The notes under the pieces: model-generated
Seen by the model: only the letters and a program-made list of their open reading frames with translations
What the model was told of the DNA's origin: nothing
The model's database searches: none
Source: F23-B02 sp963633225
GTDB taxonomy: Bacteria; Bacillota; Clostridia; Oscillospirales; Oscillospiraceae
Assembly (NCBI GenBank): GCA_963633225.1
Contig: CAVGXR010000061.1
Span: 30,164-94,163 of the forward strand
Length of the DNA: 64,000 nt
Direction: 5' to 3'
In this document: positions 32,865 through 40,088 of the stretch, one piece after another
Layout: the number at the start of each line of letters is the position of its first letter
Position numbering within the stretch: position 1 is the stretch's first letter
Translations under genes and position numbers: made by a program

Positions 32865-34085
32865 ATGAGCCAAAAGCGCTACTATCCGACAGCCCTCGCA
32901 CTGTACATAACATACTTCGTGCTCGGCATATCCTCATCTGTCATGGGACACTATAAGCAGGAGTTTGCGGCACTCTGGGGCTCTGTCCCCGGCGCGGACG
33001 GAGTTTATGACATATCCGCCGTCGTCGCCGTCATTGCCGCCATCGGCCTTGGCCGTCTGATAGCCTTCCCCATTGCAGGACCGCTCTCCGACAAGCTCGG
33101 CAGAAGGCTCTCGGCGCTGATAGGCTGCGCACTGTACGCCGTGTTCTTCACAGGCATCACCTTTACGACGAACATGTATTGGGGCTATGCCTTTGCGATA
33201 GTAAGCGGCATGGCAAACTCCTTCCTTGATACGAGCATCACTCCCTCCTGCATGGAGATATTCAAGGAAAAGGGAACGATAGCGAACATCTTCACGAAGC
33301 TTGCCGTATCCCTGTCACAGTTCCTTCTGCCCTTTGCCATACTCGCAGTTGATGCAAACGGTCTTCCCTTCAACACCGTATTCCTCGCGGGAGCCGCAAT
33401 AATCATTCTCGACGGCATCGCGCTCGTGTTTCTGCCCTTCCCGCCGCGGGAGCAGGCAGTGAAGACGGAGACGGGCAAAAAGGAGAAAATGCGCCTCACC
33501 CCGTCGGCGGTCATTCTCGTCGCGCTCGGCTTTACCAGCTCCACGACCTTCATGCTCTGGATGAACTGCAATCAGGAGCTCGGCGCACTCTACGGTCTGA
33601 CAAATCCCAGCATGATTCAGACCTGGTATTCCCTCGGTATCGTAGCCGCCCTGTTTGTAAACGCAGCTCTTCTGAGCAGAGGAGTCAAGCCCGCCAAGAT
33701 ACTTATAATATATCCTGCCTGCGCATTCATAACTCTCGGCATCGTGTTCCTCGTTCAGGTACCGGCAGTGTGTCTGGTCGGCGGCTTCTTCGTTGGATTC
33801 TTCGCAGCAGGCGGCGTTCTCCAGCTCGTCACCTCGGTTGCGAATGAGATGTTCCCCAAAAACCGCGGCGTTATCACCTCGATAGTAATGATATCCTCAT
33901 CTGTTGCAAACTACGTCGTTCTGAACGCGGCAAGCCTCATCACCCGAGTCTCCGGCACGGACGGCCCGCGGTATGTGCTGCTGTTCAACATGGCAGTGAC
34001 TCTTATAGGCATAATCCTCGCAGTAGTTTTAAATAAACGCATAGAAACCGACACGGCGGCACAGGCACAGCCGGCCGCAGAATAA
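32865..34085 (+). CDS. MFS transporter, YdiN/YdiM-like
   Basis: A 406-residue, twelve-helix major facilitator. The intracellular loop motif PLSDKLGRRLSA, the SGMANSFLDTSITPSCMEIF segment and GGVLQLVTSVANEMFPKNRG line up by eye with E. coli YdiN, a transporter encoded beside ydiB (quinate/shikimate dehydrogenase). The substrate is therefore probably a quinate- or shikimate-like polyhydroxy acid, an inference supported by the downstream dehydrogenase. GGGAGAAACGAG precedes the ATG. It is the first gene of a four-gene operon. Confidence 0.87.
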   Translation: MSQKRYYPTALALYITYFVLGISSSVMGHYKQEFAALWGSVPGADGVYDISAVVAVIAAIGLGRLIAFPIAGPLSDKLGRRLSALIGCALYAVFFTGITFTTNMYWGYAFAIVSGMANSFLDTSITPSCMEIFKEKGTIANIFTKLAVSLSQFLLPFAILAVDANGLPFNTVFLAGAAIIILDGIALVFLPFPPREQAVKTETGKKEKMRLTPSAVILVALGFTSSTTFMLWMNCNQELGALYGLTNPSMIQTWYSLGIVAALFVNAALLSRGVKPAKILIIYPACAFITLGIVFLVQVPAVCLVGGFFVGFFAAGGVLQLVTSVANEMFPKNRGVITSIVMISSSVANYVVLNAASLITRVSGTDGPRYVLLFNMAVTLIGIILAVVLNKRIETDTAAQAQPAAE

Positions 34086-34100
34086 AAGGAGGAAATTAAA

Positions 34101-34943
34101 ATGAGCAAACAGCATCCCATTACCATCAGTTCCTGGACACTCGGCGATCAGTGCAGCTTTGAAGAGCGCGTGAGCGCAGCGAAGGCTGCGGGCTTCGAGG
34201 GAATCGGCCTGCGTGCCGAGTCCTATGTTGATGCACTCAACGAAGGGCTTTTTGACAGCGACATCCTTTCTATCCTTGACAAATACGACATGCGTGTCAC
34301 CGAGGTCGAGTACATCGTCCAGTGGGCGGAGGAAAAGCGCTCGTATGAGGAAAAGTACAAGGAGCAGATATGCTTCCATATGTGCGAGCTGTTCGGCGTG
34401 AACCATATAAACTGCGGCCTGATGGAGAACTACTCTGTCGAGTGGACCGCGCAGAAGCTCAAGGAGCTGTGCGGTCGTGCAGGAAAGTACACCATCGGTG
34501 TCGAGCCCATGCCCTACAGCGGCATTCCCGGTGTCCGCAAGGCATGGGAGGTCGTAAAGGCCTCCGGCTGCGACAATGCAAAGCTCATGCTCGACTCCTG
34601 GCACTGGATCAGAGCCGGACAGAGCTACGATCCCGAGCTCATGGCTGATATCCCCGCAGAGAAGATCGTTTCCATCCAGCTCAACGATGTGCAGGCCCGT
34701 GCCTACGCAGCAGCGATACTCCGCGACGAATCCATGCACGACCGTGCACTCCCCGGCAAGGGCTACGGCGACTCCGCAGGCTTTGTTGAAATGGTAAAGG
34801 CCAAGGGCATCTCGCCCGCAGTCGTAGGCGTTGAGGTCATCAACGACGCGATACTTGCTACCGGCGTTGCCGAGGCTGCAAAGGCAAACTTCGATGCTGT
34901 ATCCGAGCTGCTTGCAGACACCTGGCCCGAGATGTGCAGCTGA
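34101..34943 (+). CDS. Sugar-phosphate isomerase/epimerase-type TIM-barrel protein, candidate dehydroshikimate dehydratase
   Basis: A 280-residue metal-dependent TIM barrel of the AP-endonuclease-2/xylose-isomerase-like superfamily. Candidate divalent-metal ligands are Glu135 (VEPMPY), Asp165 and His168 (LMLDSWHW) and Glu245 (VGVEVIND). The superfamily includes 3-dehydroshikimate dehydratases (QuiC/AsbF type), inosose dehydratases and hydroxypyruvate isomerases. With a quinate/shikimate dehydrogenase directly downstream, a dehydratase or isomerase acting on 3-dehydroshikimate or dehydroquinate is the best guess, but other polyol acids are possible. AAAGGAGG precedes the ATG. Confidence 0.78.
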   Translation: MSKQHPITISSWTLGDQCSFEERVSAAKAAGFEGIGLRAESYVDALNEGLFDSDILSILDKYDMRVTEVEYIVQWAEEKRSYEEKYKEQICFHMCELFGVNHINCGLMENYSVEWTAQKLKELCGRAGKYTIGVEPMPYSGIPGVRKAWEVVKASGCDNAKLMLDSWHWIRAGQSYDPELMADIPAEKIVSIQLNDVQARAYAAAILRDESMHDRALPGKGYGDSAGFVEMVKAKGISPAVVGVEVINDAILATGVAEAAKANFDAVSELLADTWPEMCS

Positions 34944-34961
34944 TAAACAGGAGGAAATAAC

Positions 34962-35834
34962 ATGGAACACAGAATTGACGGACACACAAGGCTCTTCTGC
35001 CTGATCGGATCTCCCGTAGGTCACTCCGGCTCCCCTGCAATGTACAACTACAGCTTTGATAAGCTGGGTCTCAATAACGCATATCTTGCCTTTGACATCC
35101 CCCTCGAAAAGGTCGGGGAGGCCGTAAAGGCGCTCAGACTCATGAACGTTGGAGGCTTCAATATCACAATGCCCGGCAAGACCGCCGTATGCGATTACCT
35201 TGACGAGCTGTCCCCCGCGGTAAAGCTCATCGGCGCGTGCAACACCGTAACCGCAGATGAGACCGGCAAGCTCACCGGTCACAACACCGACGGCGTAGGC
35301 TTCGTGCGCAACCTTGAAAAGCACGGTGTCTCCGTAAAGGGCAAAAGCATAGTCGTTCTGGGTGCAGGCGGTGCTGCGACCGCTCTGAGCATCCAGTGCG
35401 CCCTCGACGGTGCAAAGAAGATCGTCATTCTCAACCGCAAGAGCTCCAAGAGCTTTGCAAACGCAGAGCAGACGGTCGAGAAGATCGTCTCCAACATTCC
35501 CGGCTGCGAGGCCGCAGCCGACGACCTCGGCGATGAGGAAGCCGTCGCCAAAGCCGTCAGCGCCTGCGACATTCTGGTCAATGCGACCAAGGTCGGCATG
35601 GCTCCGCTGGACGGCGAAACACTCATAAATCCCGCGCTGTACCGCCCCGAGCTCGTCGTTGCGGACACCGTCTACAATCCCCGCGAGACGCGCATGATAA
35701 AGGAAGCCGCAGCTGCCGGCTGCGTTACCGTCGGCGGTATCGGAATGCTGCTTCAGCAGGGCGTTGAGGCCTTCCGCCTCTTCACCGGCAAGGAAATGCC
35801 GGAGGATGAGGTAGCCGCAAAATTCTTCAGCTGA
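34962..35834 (+). CDS. Quinate/shikimate dehydrogenase, YdiB-like
   Basis: A 290-residue NAD(P)-dependent dehydrogenase of the AroE family. Substrate residues are Ser22 and Ser24 (GHSGSP), catalytic Lys73 (NITMPGK) and Asp110 (GHNTDG). The cofactor loop is VVLGAGGAATA. The stretches NATKVGMAPL, VYNPRETRM and GMLLQQGVEAF track E. coli YdiB more closely than AroE. It probably oxidises imported shikimate or quinate catabolically, because it is embedded in a LysR-controlled transporter operon rather than with aromatic-biosynthesis genes. An AGGAGG sequence precedes the ATG. Confidence 0.88.
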   Translation: MEHRIDGHTRLFCLIGSPVGHSGSPAMYNYSFDKLGLNNAYLAFDIPLEKVGEAVKALRLMNVGGFNITMPGKTAVCDYLDELSPAVKLIGACNTVTADETGKLTGHNTDGVGFVRNLEKHGVSVKGKSIVVLGAGGAATALSIQCALDGAKKIVILNRKSSKSFANAEQTVEKIVSNIPGCEAAADDLGDEEAVAKAVSACDILVNATKVGMAPLDGETLINPALYRPELVVADTVYNPRETRMIKEAAAAGCVTVGGIGMLLQQGVEAFRLFTGKEMPEDEVAAKFFS

Positions 35835-35863
35835 AGCAACAACATATCAGAGAGGTGCATAAG

Positions 35864-37792
35864 ATGAAATTCCCCACGATGTTCAGCCCCATTAATATCG
35901 GCACTGTCACCGTTCCGAACCGTTTTGTCGTTCCGCCGATGGGCAACAACTTTGCCAATACCGACGGTTCGCTGTCCGATCGCTCGGCAGCCTACTATGA
36001 GGCTCGCGCCAAGGGCGGCTTCGGACTGATAACCATCGAATCGACCGTCGTCTACTCCGAGGCCAAGGGCGGTCCGAGAAAGCCGTGTCTGTTCAGCGAC
36101 GATGTCGTTGACAGCTTCCGCAAGGTAGCAGAGCGCTGCCATCGCTACGGTGCGAAGGTCAGCATCCAGCTCCAGCACGCAGGTCCTGAGGGCAATTCCA
36201 AGCTCACCGGCTATCCCCTCAAGGCTGCAAGCGCCATGGCATCCCACTGCGGCGGCGAGATCCCCGTTGCCATGCCGACCGAGGAGGTCTACCGCCTCAT
36301 TGAAGCCTACGGCGATGCAGCAGCCCGCGCTCAGAAAGCCGGCATAGACATGGTCGAGGTGCACTGCGCCCACGGCTATCTTGTCAGCACCTTCATTTCG
36401 GCGCGCACCAACAAGCGCACCGACGAATTCGGAGGCTGCTTTGAAAACCGTATGCGTCTGCCGCGCCTGATAATCGAAAACATCCGCAGGAAGACCGGCA
36501 ATATGCCCATTCTCTGCCGTATAAACGCAAGAGACGAGGGCGAGGGCGGTCTGACAGTTCAGGACGCATCGGCAGTCGCCGCCTATCTCGAGCAGGAGTG
36601 CGGCATCGACGCTCTCCATGTCTCCCGCTCGATACATCTGCACGACGAGTTCATGTGGGCTCCGAACAACACCCACGGCGGCTTCAATGCCGACCTCGTC
36701 ACCGAGATCAAAAAGGCCGTTTCCATCCCCGTCATCACCGTTGGCCGCTATACAGAGCCGCAGTATGCAGAGCTTCTGGTCCGTCAGGGCAGAGCAGACC
36801 TCGTTGCCTTTGGCCGTCAGTCGATAGCCGATCCCGAGCTGCCCGTCAAGGCGCGCACCGGCCATCTTGAAACGCTCGCTCCCTGCATCGCCTGTCTGCT
36901 CGGCTGCGTGCCGAACATGCTCGCAGGCCGTCCCATCACCTGCGCCATGAACCCCTGCGTAGGACGCGAAGCGGAGATAATCCCCGCTGAGGTGCAGAAG
37001 AAGGTTCTCGTCATCGGCGGAGGCCCCGGCGGAATGTATGCCGCAATGATGTGCGCAAAGCGCGGCCACGATGTTATTCTCCTTGAGAAGAATACCGAGC
37101 TCGGCGGTCACTTCCTTGTTGCTTCCTATCCCCCCGCAAAGGGTGAGATCGCTCCCGCTATCCGCAGCCTCATCGTCAGATGCCGTGAAGCCGGTGTCGA
37201 TATCCGCCTCGGTGTCACCGTTACGTCTGAGCTCGTGGGCGAGCTCAAGCCGGACGCTGTGATCGTCGCTACCGGCTCCACTCCGCTCATTCTGCCCATC
37301 CCCGGCCTTGCCGACTGCGGCTATGTAAACGCTGAGGATATGCTCACGGGCAAATATAATGTCGGCAAAAAGGTTCTTATCGTCGGCGGCGGCATGGTCG
37401 GCGCGGAAGCTGCCGAGCATCTTGCCGAGCGCGGTCACGACTGCGATATCATCGAGATGAAGCCCGTAGTCGGTGAGGATATCATGCCCGAGCCGCGCAA
37501 GTACATCATGGCAAGCCTCGAGCATCACAGAGTTGGACAGTTCACAAACGCTCGCGTCAGTGAGTTCTTCACCGACGGCGTTGCCTATACGAGCACGCTC
37601 GACGGCAGCACACACGAGTTGCGCGGCTACGACAACGTCGTGCTTGCAATGGGCTACCGCTCCAACAACACGCTTTCCGCAGAGCTTGAGAAGCTCGTAC
37701 CGCAGGTCATAGTCATCGGCGAGGCGCGTCAGGCTCCCGGCAATTCCATGATCGCAACGGGCGATGCTCTCAACGCAGCTCTTGCAATATAA
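35864..37792 (+). CDS. NADH:flavin oxidoreductase with [4Fe-4S], enoate-reductase/BaiH type
   Basis: A 642-residue old-yellow-enzyme-type reductase with an FMN barrel, a [4Fe-4S] site (Cys341, 344, 348, 360) and a C-terminal FAD/NAD(P)H module (GGGPGGMYAAMMCAKRGHD; IVGGGMVGAEAAE). Unlike the first flavoenzyme (25133-27166) it has the HCAHGY barrel motif and no GWHE histidine, so it belongs to the enoate-reductase/BaiH side of the family rather than the FadH side. It probably reduces a double bond of a free acid or its derivative made by the upstream enzymes. AGAGGTG precedes the ATG at 35864. A very stable terminator ends the operon. Confidence 0.88.
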   Translation: MKFPTMFSPINIGTVTVPNRFVVPPMGNNFANTDGSLSDRSAAYYEARAKGGFGLITIESTVVYSEAKGGPRKPCLFSDDVVDSFRKVAERCHRYGAKVSIQLQHAGPEGNSKLTGYPLKAASAMASHCGGEIPVAMPTEEVYRLIEAYGDAAARAQKAGIDMVEVHCAHGYLVSTFISARTNKRTDEFGGCFENRMRLPRLIIENIRRKTGNMPILCRINARDEGEGGLTVQDASAVAAYLEQECGIDALHVSRSIHLHDEFMWAPNNTHGGFNADLVTEIKKAVSIPVITVGRYTEPQYAELLVRQGRADLVAFGRQSIADPELPVKARTGHLETLAPCIACLLGCVPNMLAGRPITCAMNPCVGREAEIIPAEVQKKVLVIGGGPGGMYAAMMCAKRGHDVILLEKNTELGGHFLVASYPPAKGEIAPAIRSLIVRCREAGVDIRLGVTVTSELVGELKPDAVIVATGSTPLILPIPGLADCGYVNAEDMLTGKYNVGKKVLIVGGGMVGAEAAEHLAERGHDCDIIEMKPVVGEDIMPEPRKYIMASLEHHRVGQFTNARVSEFFTDGVAYTSTLDGSTHELRGYDNVVLAMGYRSNNTLSAELEKLVPQVIVIGEARQAPGNSMIATGDALNAALAI

Positions 37793-37826
37793 CAAGCTAC
37801 CAATCCCCCCTTCCTTCCTATACAGC

Positions 37827-37858
37827 AGGAGGCTCCGCATGAAAATGCGGAGCCTCCT
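37827..37858 (+). terminator. Strong hairpin ending the LysR-controlled operon
   Basis: AGGAGGCTCCGCAT-GAAA-ATGCGGAGCCTCCT: a perfect 14-base stem with a GNRA tetraloop. It lacks an immediate T run and is followed by a second dyad. Confidence 0.7.
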
Positions 37859-37894
37859 CGACATATAAAAGGTCTTTGACTTTTTATATGTCGA
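37858..37894. other. Second inverted repeat, 13-base arms
   Basis: TCGACATATAAAA and TTTTATATGTCGA are perfect complements around an 11-base loop, abutting the preceding hairpin. It may be part of a tandem terminator or an operator. Confidence 0.5.
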
Positions 37895-37949
37895 GAAACG
37901 CCTTATACCGGCACATATCAGGAATTTTTCTCGATATGACGGCAAAGGC

Positions 37950-38001
37950 TTGACACAGCAGGCTTTCGCTGATATAATCTTATTAGGATTTTATCCTGAT
38001 A
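37950..38001 (+). promoter_or_regulatory. Rubrerythrin promoter with downstream operator-like dyad
   Basis: TTGACA at 37950 and TATAAT at 37973 with 17-base spacing. Right after it, 37981-38001 reads TATTAGGAT-TTT-ATCCTGATA, a 9-base dyad with one mismatch, placed at the transcription start. It is a plausible operator for the PerR-like protein encoded in the same operon. Confidence 0.75.
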
Positions 38002-38028
38002 GTGATTTTCAGAAGGGAGCTTTACATT

Positions 38029-38574
38029 ATGAATACCGAAAACAAATATGCAGGTACGCAGACCGAGAAAAACCTCTGGGAGGCCTTTGCCGGAGAGTCG
38101 CAGGCGAGAAATAAGTACACCTACTTTGCCTCTGTTGCCAAAAAACAGGGCTTTGAGCAGATAGCCGCGCTGTTCCTGAAAACGGCGGAGAACGAGAAGG
38201 AGCACGCAAAGCTCTGGTTCAAGGAGCTCTGCGGCATCGGCGACACGGCGCAGAACCTCGCTGCGGCAGCCGAGGGCGAAAACTACGAGTGGACGGATAT
38301 GTACGACGGCTTTGCAAAGACCGCCGACGAGGAGGGCTTCCCCGAGCTTGCAGAGCGCTTCCGCCTGATCGCAGCCATTGAAAAGCAGCACGAGGAGCGC
38401 TACCGTGCGCTGCTGCGCAATGTTGAGACTGCGCAGGTCTTCTCCAAGAGTGAGGTCAAGGTCTGGGAGTGCCGCAACTGCGGACACATCGTGGTCGGAA
38501 CGAGTGCGCCGGAGCTGTGCCCTGCCTGCAAGCATCCGCAGAGCTATTTTGAGGTTCACGCGGACAACTACTGA
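38029..38574 (+). CDS. rbr: Rubrerythrin
   Basis: A 181-residue cytosolic peroxidase that reduces hydrogen peroxide in anaerobes. The ferritin-like four-helix domain carries the di-iron ligand motifs EAFAGESQARNKYT, ENEKEHAKLW and AAIEKQHEERY. The C-terminal rubredoxin domain has two cysteine knuckles (WECRNCGH and LCPACKH). The ATG at 38029 follows GAAGGGAG. First gene of the rbr-perR-alarmone synthetase operon. Confidence 0.95.
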   Translation: MNTENKYAGTQTEKNLWEAFAGESQARNKYTYFASVAKKQGFEQIAALFLKTAENEKEHAKLWFKELCGIGDTAQNLAAAAEGENYEWTDMYDGFAKTADEEGFPELAERFRLIAAIEKQHEERYRALLRNVETAQVFSKSEVKVWECRNCGHIVVGTSAPELCPACKHPQSYFEVHADNY

Positions 38575-38600
38575 GCCGCTAAGCTGACGAGATAAAACAG

Positions 38601-38993
38601 ATGACTGTCAGAAGAGACACCAGACAGCGCCGTCTGGTTTTGCGGGCGGTGCAGTCAAGATGCGACCACCCCACGGCGGAGCAGATATACGAGGATGTCC
38701 GCGCATCGGACCCCAAGATCAGCCACGGGACGGTTTACCGCAACCTCAATTGCCTGTCGGAGGACGGAGCTATAAACCATGTGCGTGTGCCCGGCGCGGA
38801 TCGCTACGATCTGCGCACGGAGCTGCACTATCACATGCTCTGCATAAAATGCAGAAGGGTGATCGACGCGCCGTTTCCCTACAAGCCGCTTCTCGACGAG
38901 GAGATGGCCGAGCAGTCCGGCTGCGATATCCTCCGCCACAGGCTGCTTTTTGAAGGTATATGTCCCGATTGCAGGCCAGAGCAGCAGAGCTGA
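38601..38993 (+). CDS. perR: Fur-family regulator, PerR-like
   Basis: A 130-residue metal-dependent repressor. The winged helix contains HPTAEQIYEDV and SHGTVYRNLNCLSEDG. Regulatory metal ligands are suggested by DRYDLRTELHYH, and the structural zinc site by two knuckles (CIKC and CPDC). Co-transcription with rubrerythrin argues for PerR (peroxide sensing) rather than Fur or Zur. It lies 26 bases after rbr and probably autoregulates through the dyad at 37981-38001. Confidence 0.85.
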   Translation: MTVRRDTRQRRLVLRAVQSRCDHPTAEQIYEDVRASDPKISHGTVYRNLNCLSEDGAINHVRVPGADRYDLRTELHYHMLCIKCRRVIDAPFPYKPLLDEEMAEQSGCDILRHRLLFEGICPDCRPEQQS

Positions 38994-39022
38994 TATAAAA
39001 CAAACAGGAGAGGAAACAGCAG

Positions 39023-39679
39023 ATGGTAAAAGTGAAAAGCACGGCGCTGCTCATGGACGATCCGCACGAGGTGCTTCTGATGCAGAATCTCTATAACGCT
39101 GCGGTCAAGCAGCTGTCGCTCAAGTTTGAGATACTAAACCACGAGTTTGAGACGCTTTATGCAAGAAATCCGATACACCACATTGAGGGGCGAGTAAAGA
39201 GCCCAGAGAGCATCGCGGCAAAGCTTCAGAAAAAGGGACTGCCGCTCACCATCAAGGCCGCACGCGAGGGCATCAACGACATAGCCGGCGTGCGCGTGGT
39301 GTGCAGCTACATAGACGATGTGTACCGCGTCGCGGAAATGCTCGAGCGGCAGGCAGATATCGAGATTGTCAAGCGGCAGGACTATATTGAAACGCCGAAC
39401 TACAACGGCTACCGCTCTCTGCATCTTGATATTCGAGTGCCGGTCTATCTGTCCGACCGCACCGACCATATAACCGCAGAGATTCAGATACGCACCATCG
39501 CAATGGACTTCTGGGCAAGCCTTGAGCACGATATCCGCTACAAGGTGGATAAGACCACCCTGCCCCATGGCATCAATGAGGAAATGCTCGACTGCGCCGG
39601 CAAGATCGCCGAGATCGACCGGCAGATGCAGGATATGTACCAGCGCATAAAGGCCTCCGAGCAGGAGCAGGAGTCCTGA
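39023..39679 (+). CDS. Small alarmone synthetase (RelP/RelQ type)
   Basis: A 218-residue (p)ppGpp synthetase with only the synthetase domain. Visible motifs are the region around RVKSPESIAAKLQKKGLPLT, GINDIAGVRVVCSYIDDVY, NYNGYRSLHLDI, and the C-terminal EIQIRTIAMDFWASLEHD. There is no hydrolase domain or TGS/ACT region. It starts 29 bases after the PerR-like gene, so synthesis may be tied to oxidative stress. AGGAGAGG precedes the ATG. RelP and RelQ cannot be separated by eye. Confidence 0.92.
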   Translation: MVKVKSTALLMDDPHEVLLMQNLYNAAVKQLSLKFEILNHEFETLYARNPIHHIEGRVKSPESIAAKLQKKGLPLTIKAAREGINDIAGVRVVCSYIDDVYRVAEMLERQADIEIVKRQDYIETPNYNGYRSLHLDIRVPVYLSDRTDHITAEIQIRTIAMDFWASLEHDIRYKVDKTTLPHGINEEMLDCAGKIAEIDRQMQDMYQRIKASEQEQES

Positions 39680-39725
39680 TCGAGAATCTGCGCTGCGGTC
39701 TTTATTTATCCTGCTTTTATATGAT

Positions 39726-40032
39726 AAAGAGAGTGCATGGTTTAAAAGCCGCGCACTCTCTTTAAGACTTTCAAAGAACTGTGGAAAATAGGCGTAATGG
39801 GCAGAATCCAATACGCAGCAGAGGGAGTGTGAGGGGGACAAGGTCCCGCCTCAAATTGGATTATAGCCATCAAAAACGCCTGATTTATCGGGCTTTTTGA
39901 CGAGCGCAGCGAGATTTTTCGTGAAGCGTAAGCTTCGCAAAAAATGTGGCGTGTTTTGAAGCGTGAAAAAAAGTCTGCGACTTTTTTCACGCTGAAAGAG
40001 AGTGCATGGCTTGTACACCGTGCACTCTCTTT
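39726..40032. repeat. Noncoding region with paired hairpin repeats
   Basis: Two similar hairpins bracket this stretch: AAAGAGAGTGC...GCACTCTCTTT (39726-39763) and AAAGAGAGTGCA...TGCACTCTCTTT (39995-40032), sharing a 15-base left arm AAAGAGAGTGCATGG. Inside lie GAAGCGTAAGCTTC (near 39923-39936) and the AAAAAGTCTGCG hairpin at 39960-39993. An 82-codon open frame on the minus strand (39742-39990) has no ribosome binding site and looks like repeat sequence. The outer hairpins may end the alarmone synthetase and aldo/keto reductase transcripts. Confidence 0.65.
39960..39993. repeat. Hairpin element, AAAAAAGTCTGCG type (second copy)
   Basis: AGCGTGAAAAAAAGT and ACTTTTTTCACGCT pair around CTGCG with one bulged A. 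Its core AAAAAAGTCTGCG-R-CTTTTTT matches the hairpin at 16054-16088 in an unrelated location. Confidence 0.65.
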
Positions 40033-40088
40033 GTGTTTTATCTGTTATATTTCATCTATGCCTGACAGCTGACCTTGCTGTCCGCAGC

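Noticed and set aside
35753..37945. Long minus-strand frame (about 730 codons) opposite the second flavoenzyme
   Set aside because: Its N-terminus runs through the terminator hairpin and it has no recognisable motif; the sense gene has complete Fe-S and dinucleotide motifs.
39742..39990. 82-codon minus-strand open frame
   Set aside because: No ribosome binding site. It spans hairpins and repeat sequence, and the peptide has no fold-like pattern.
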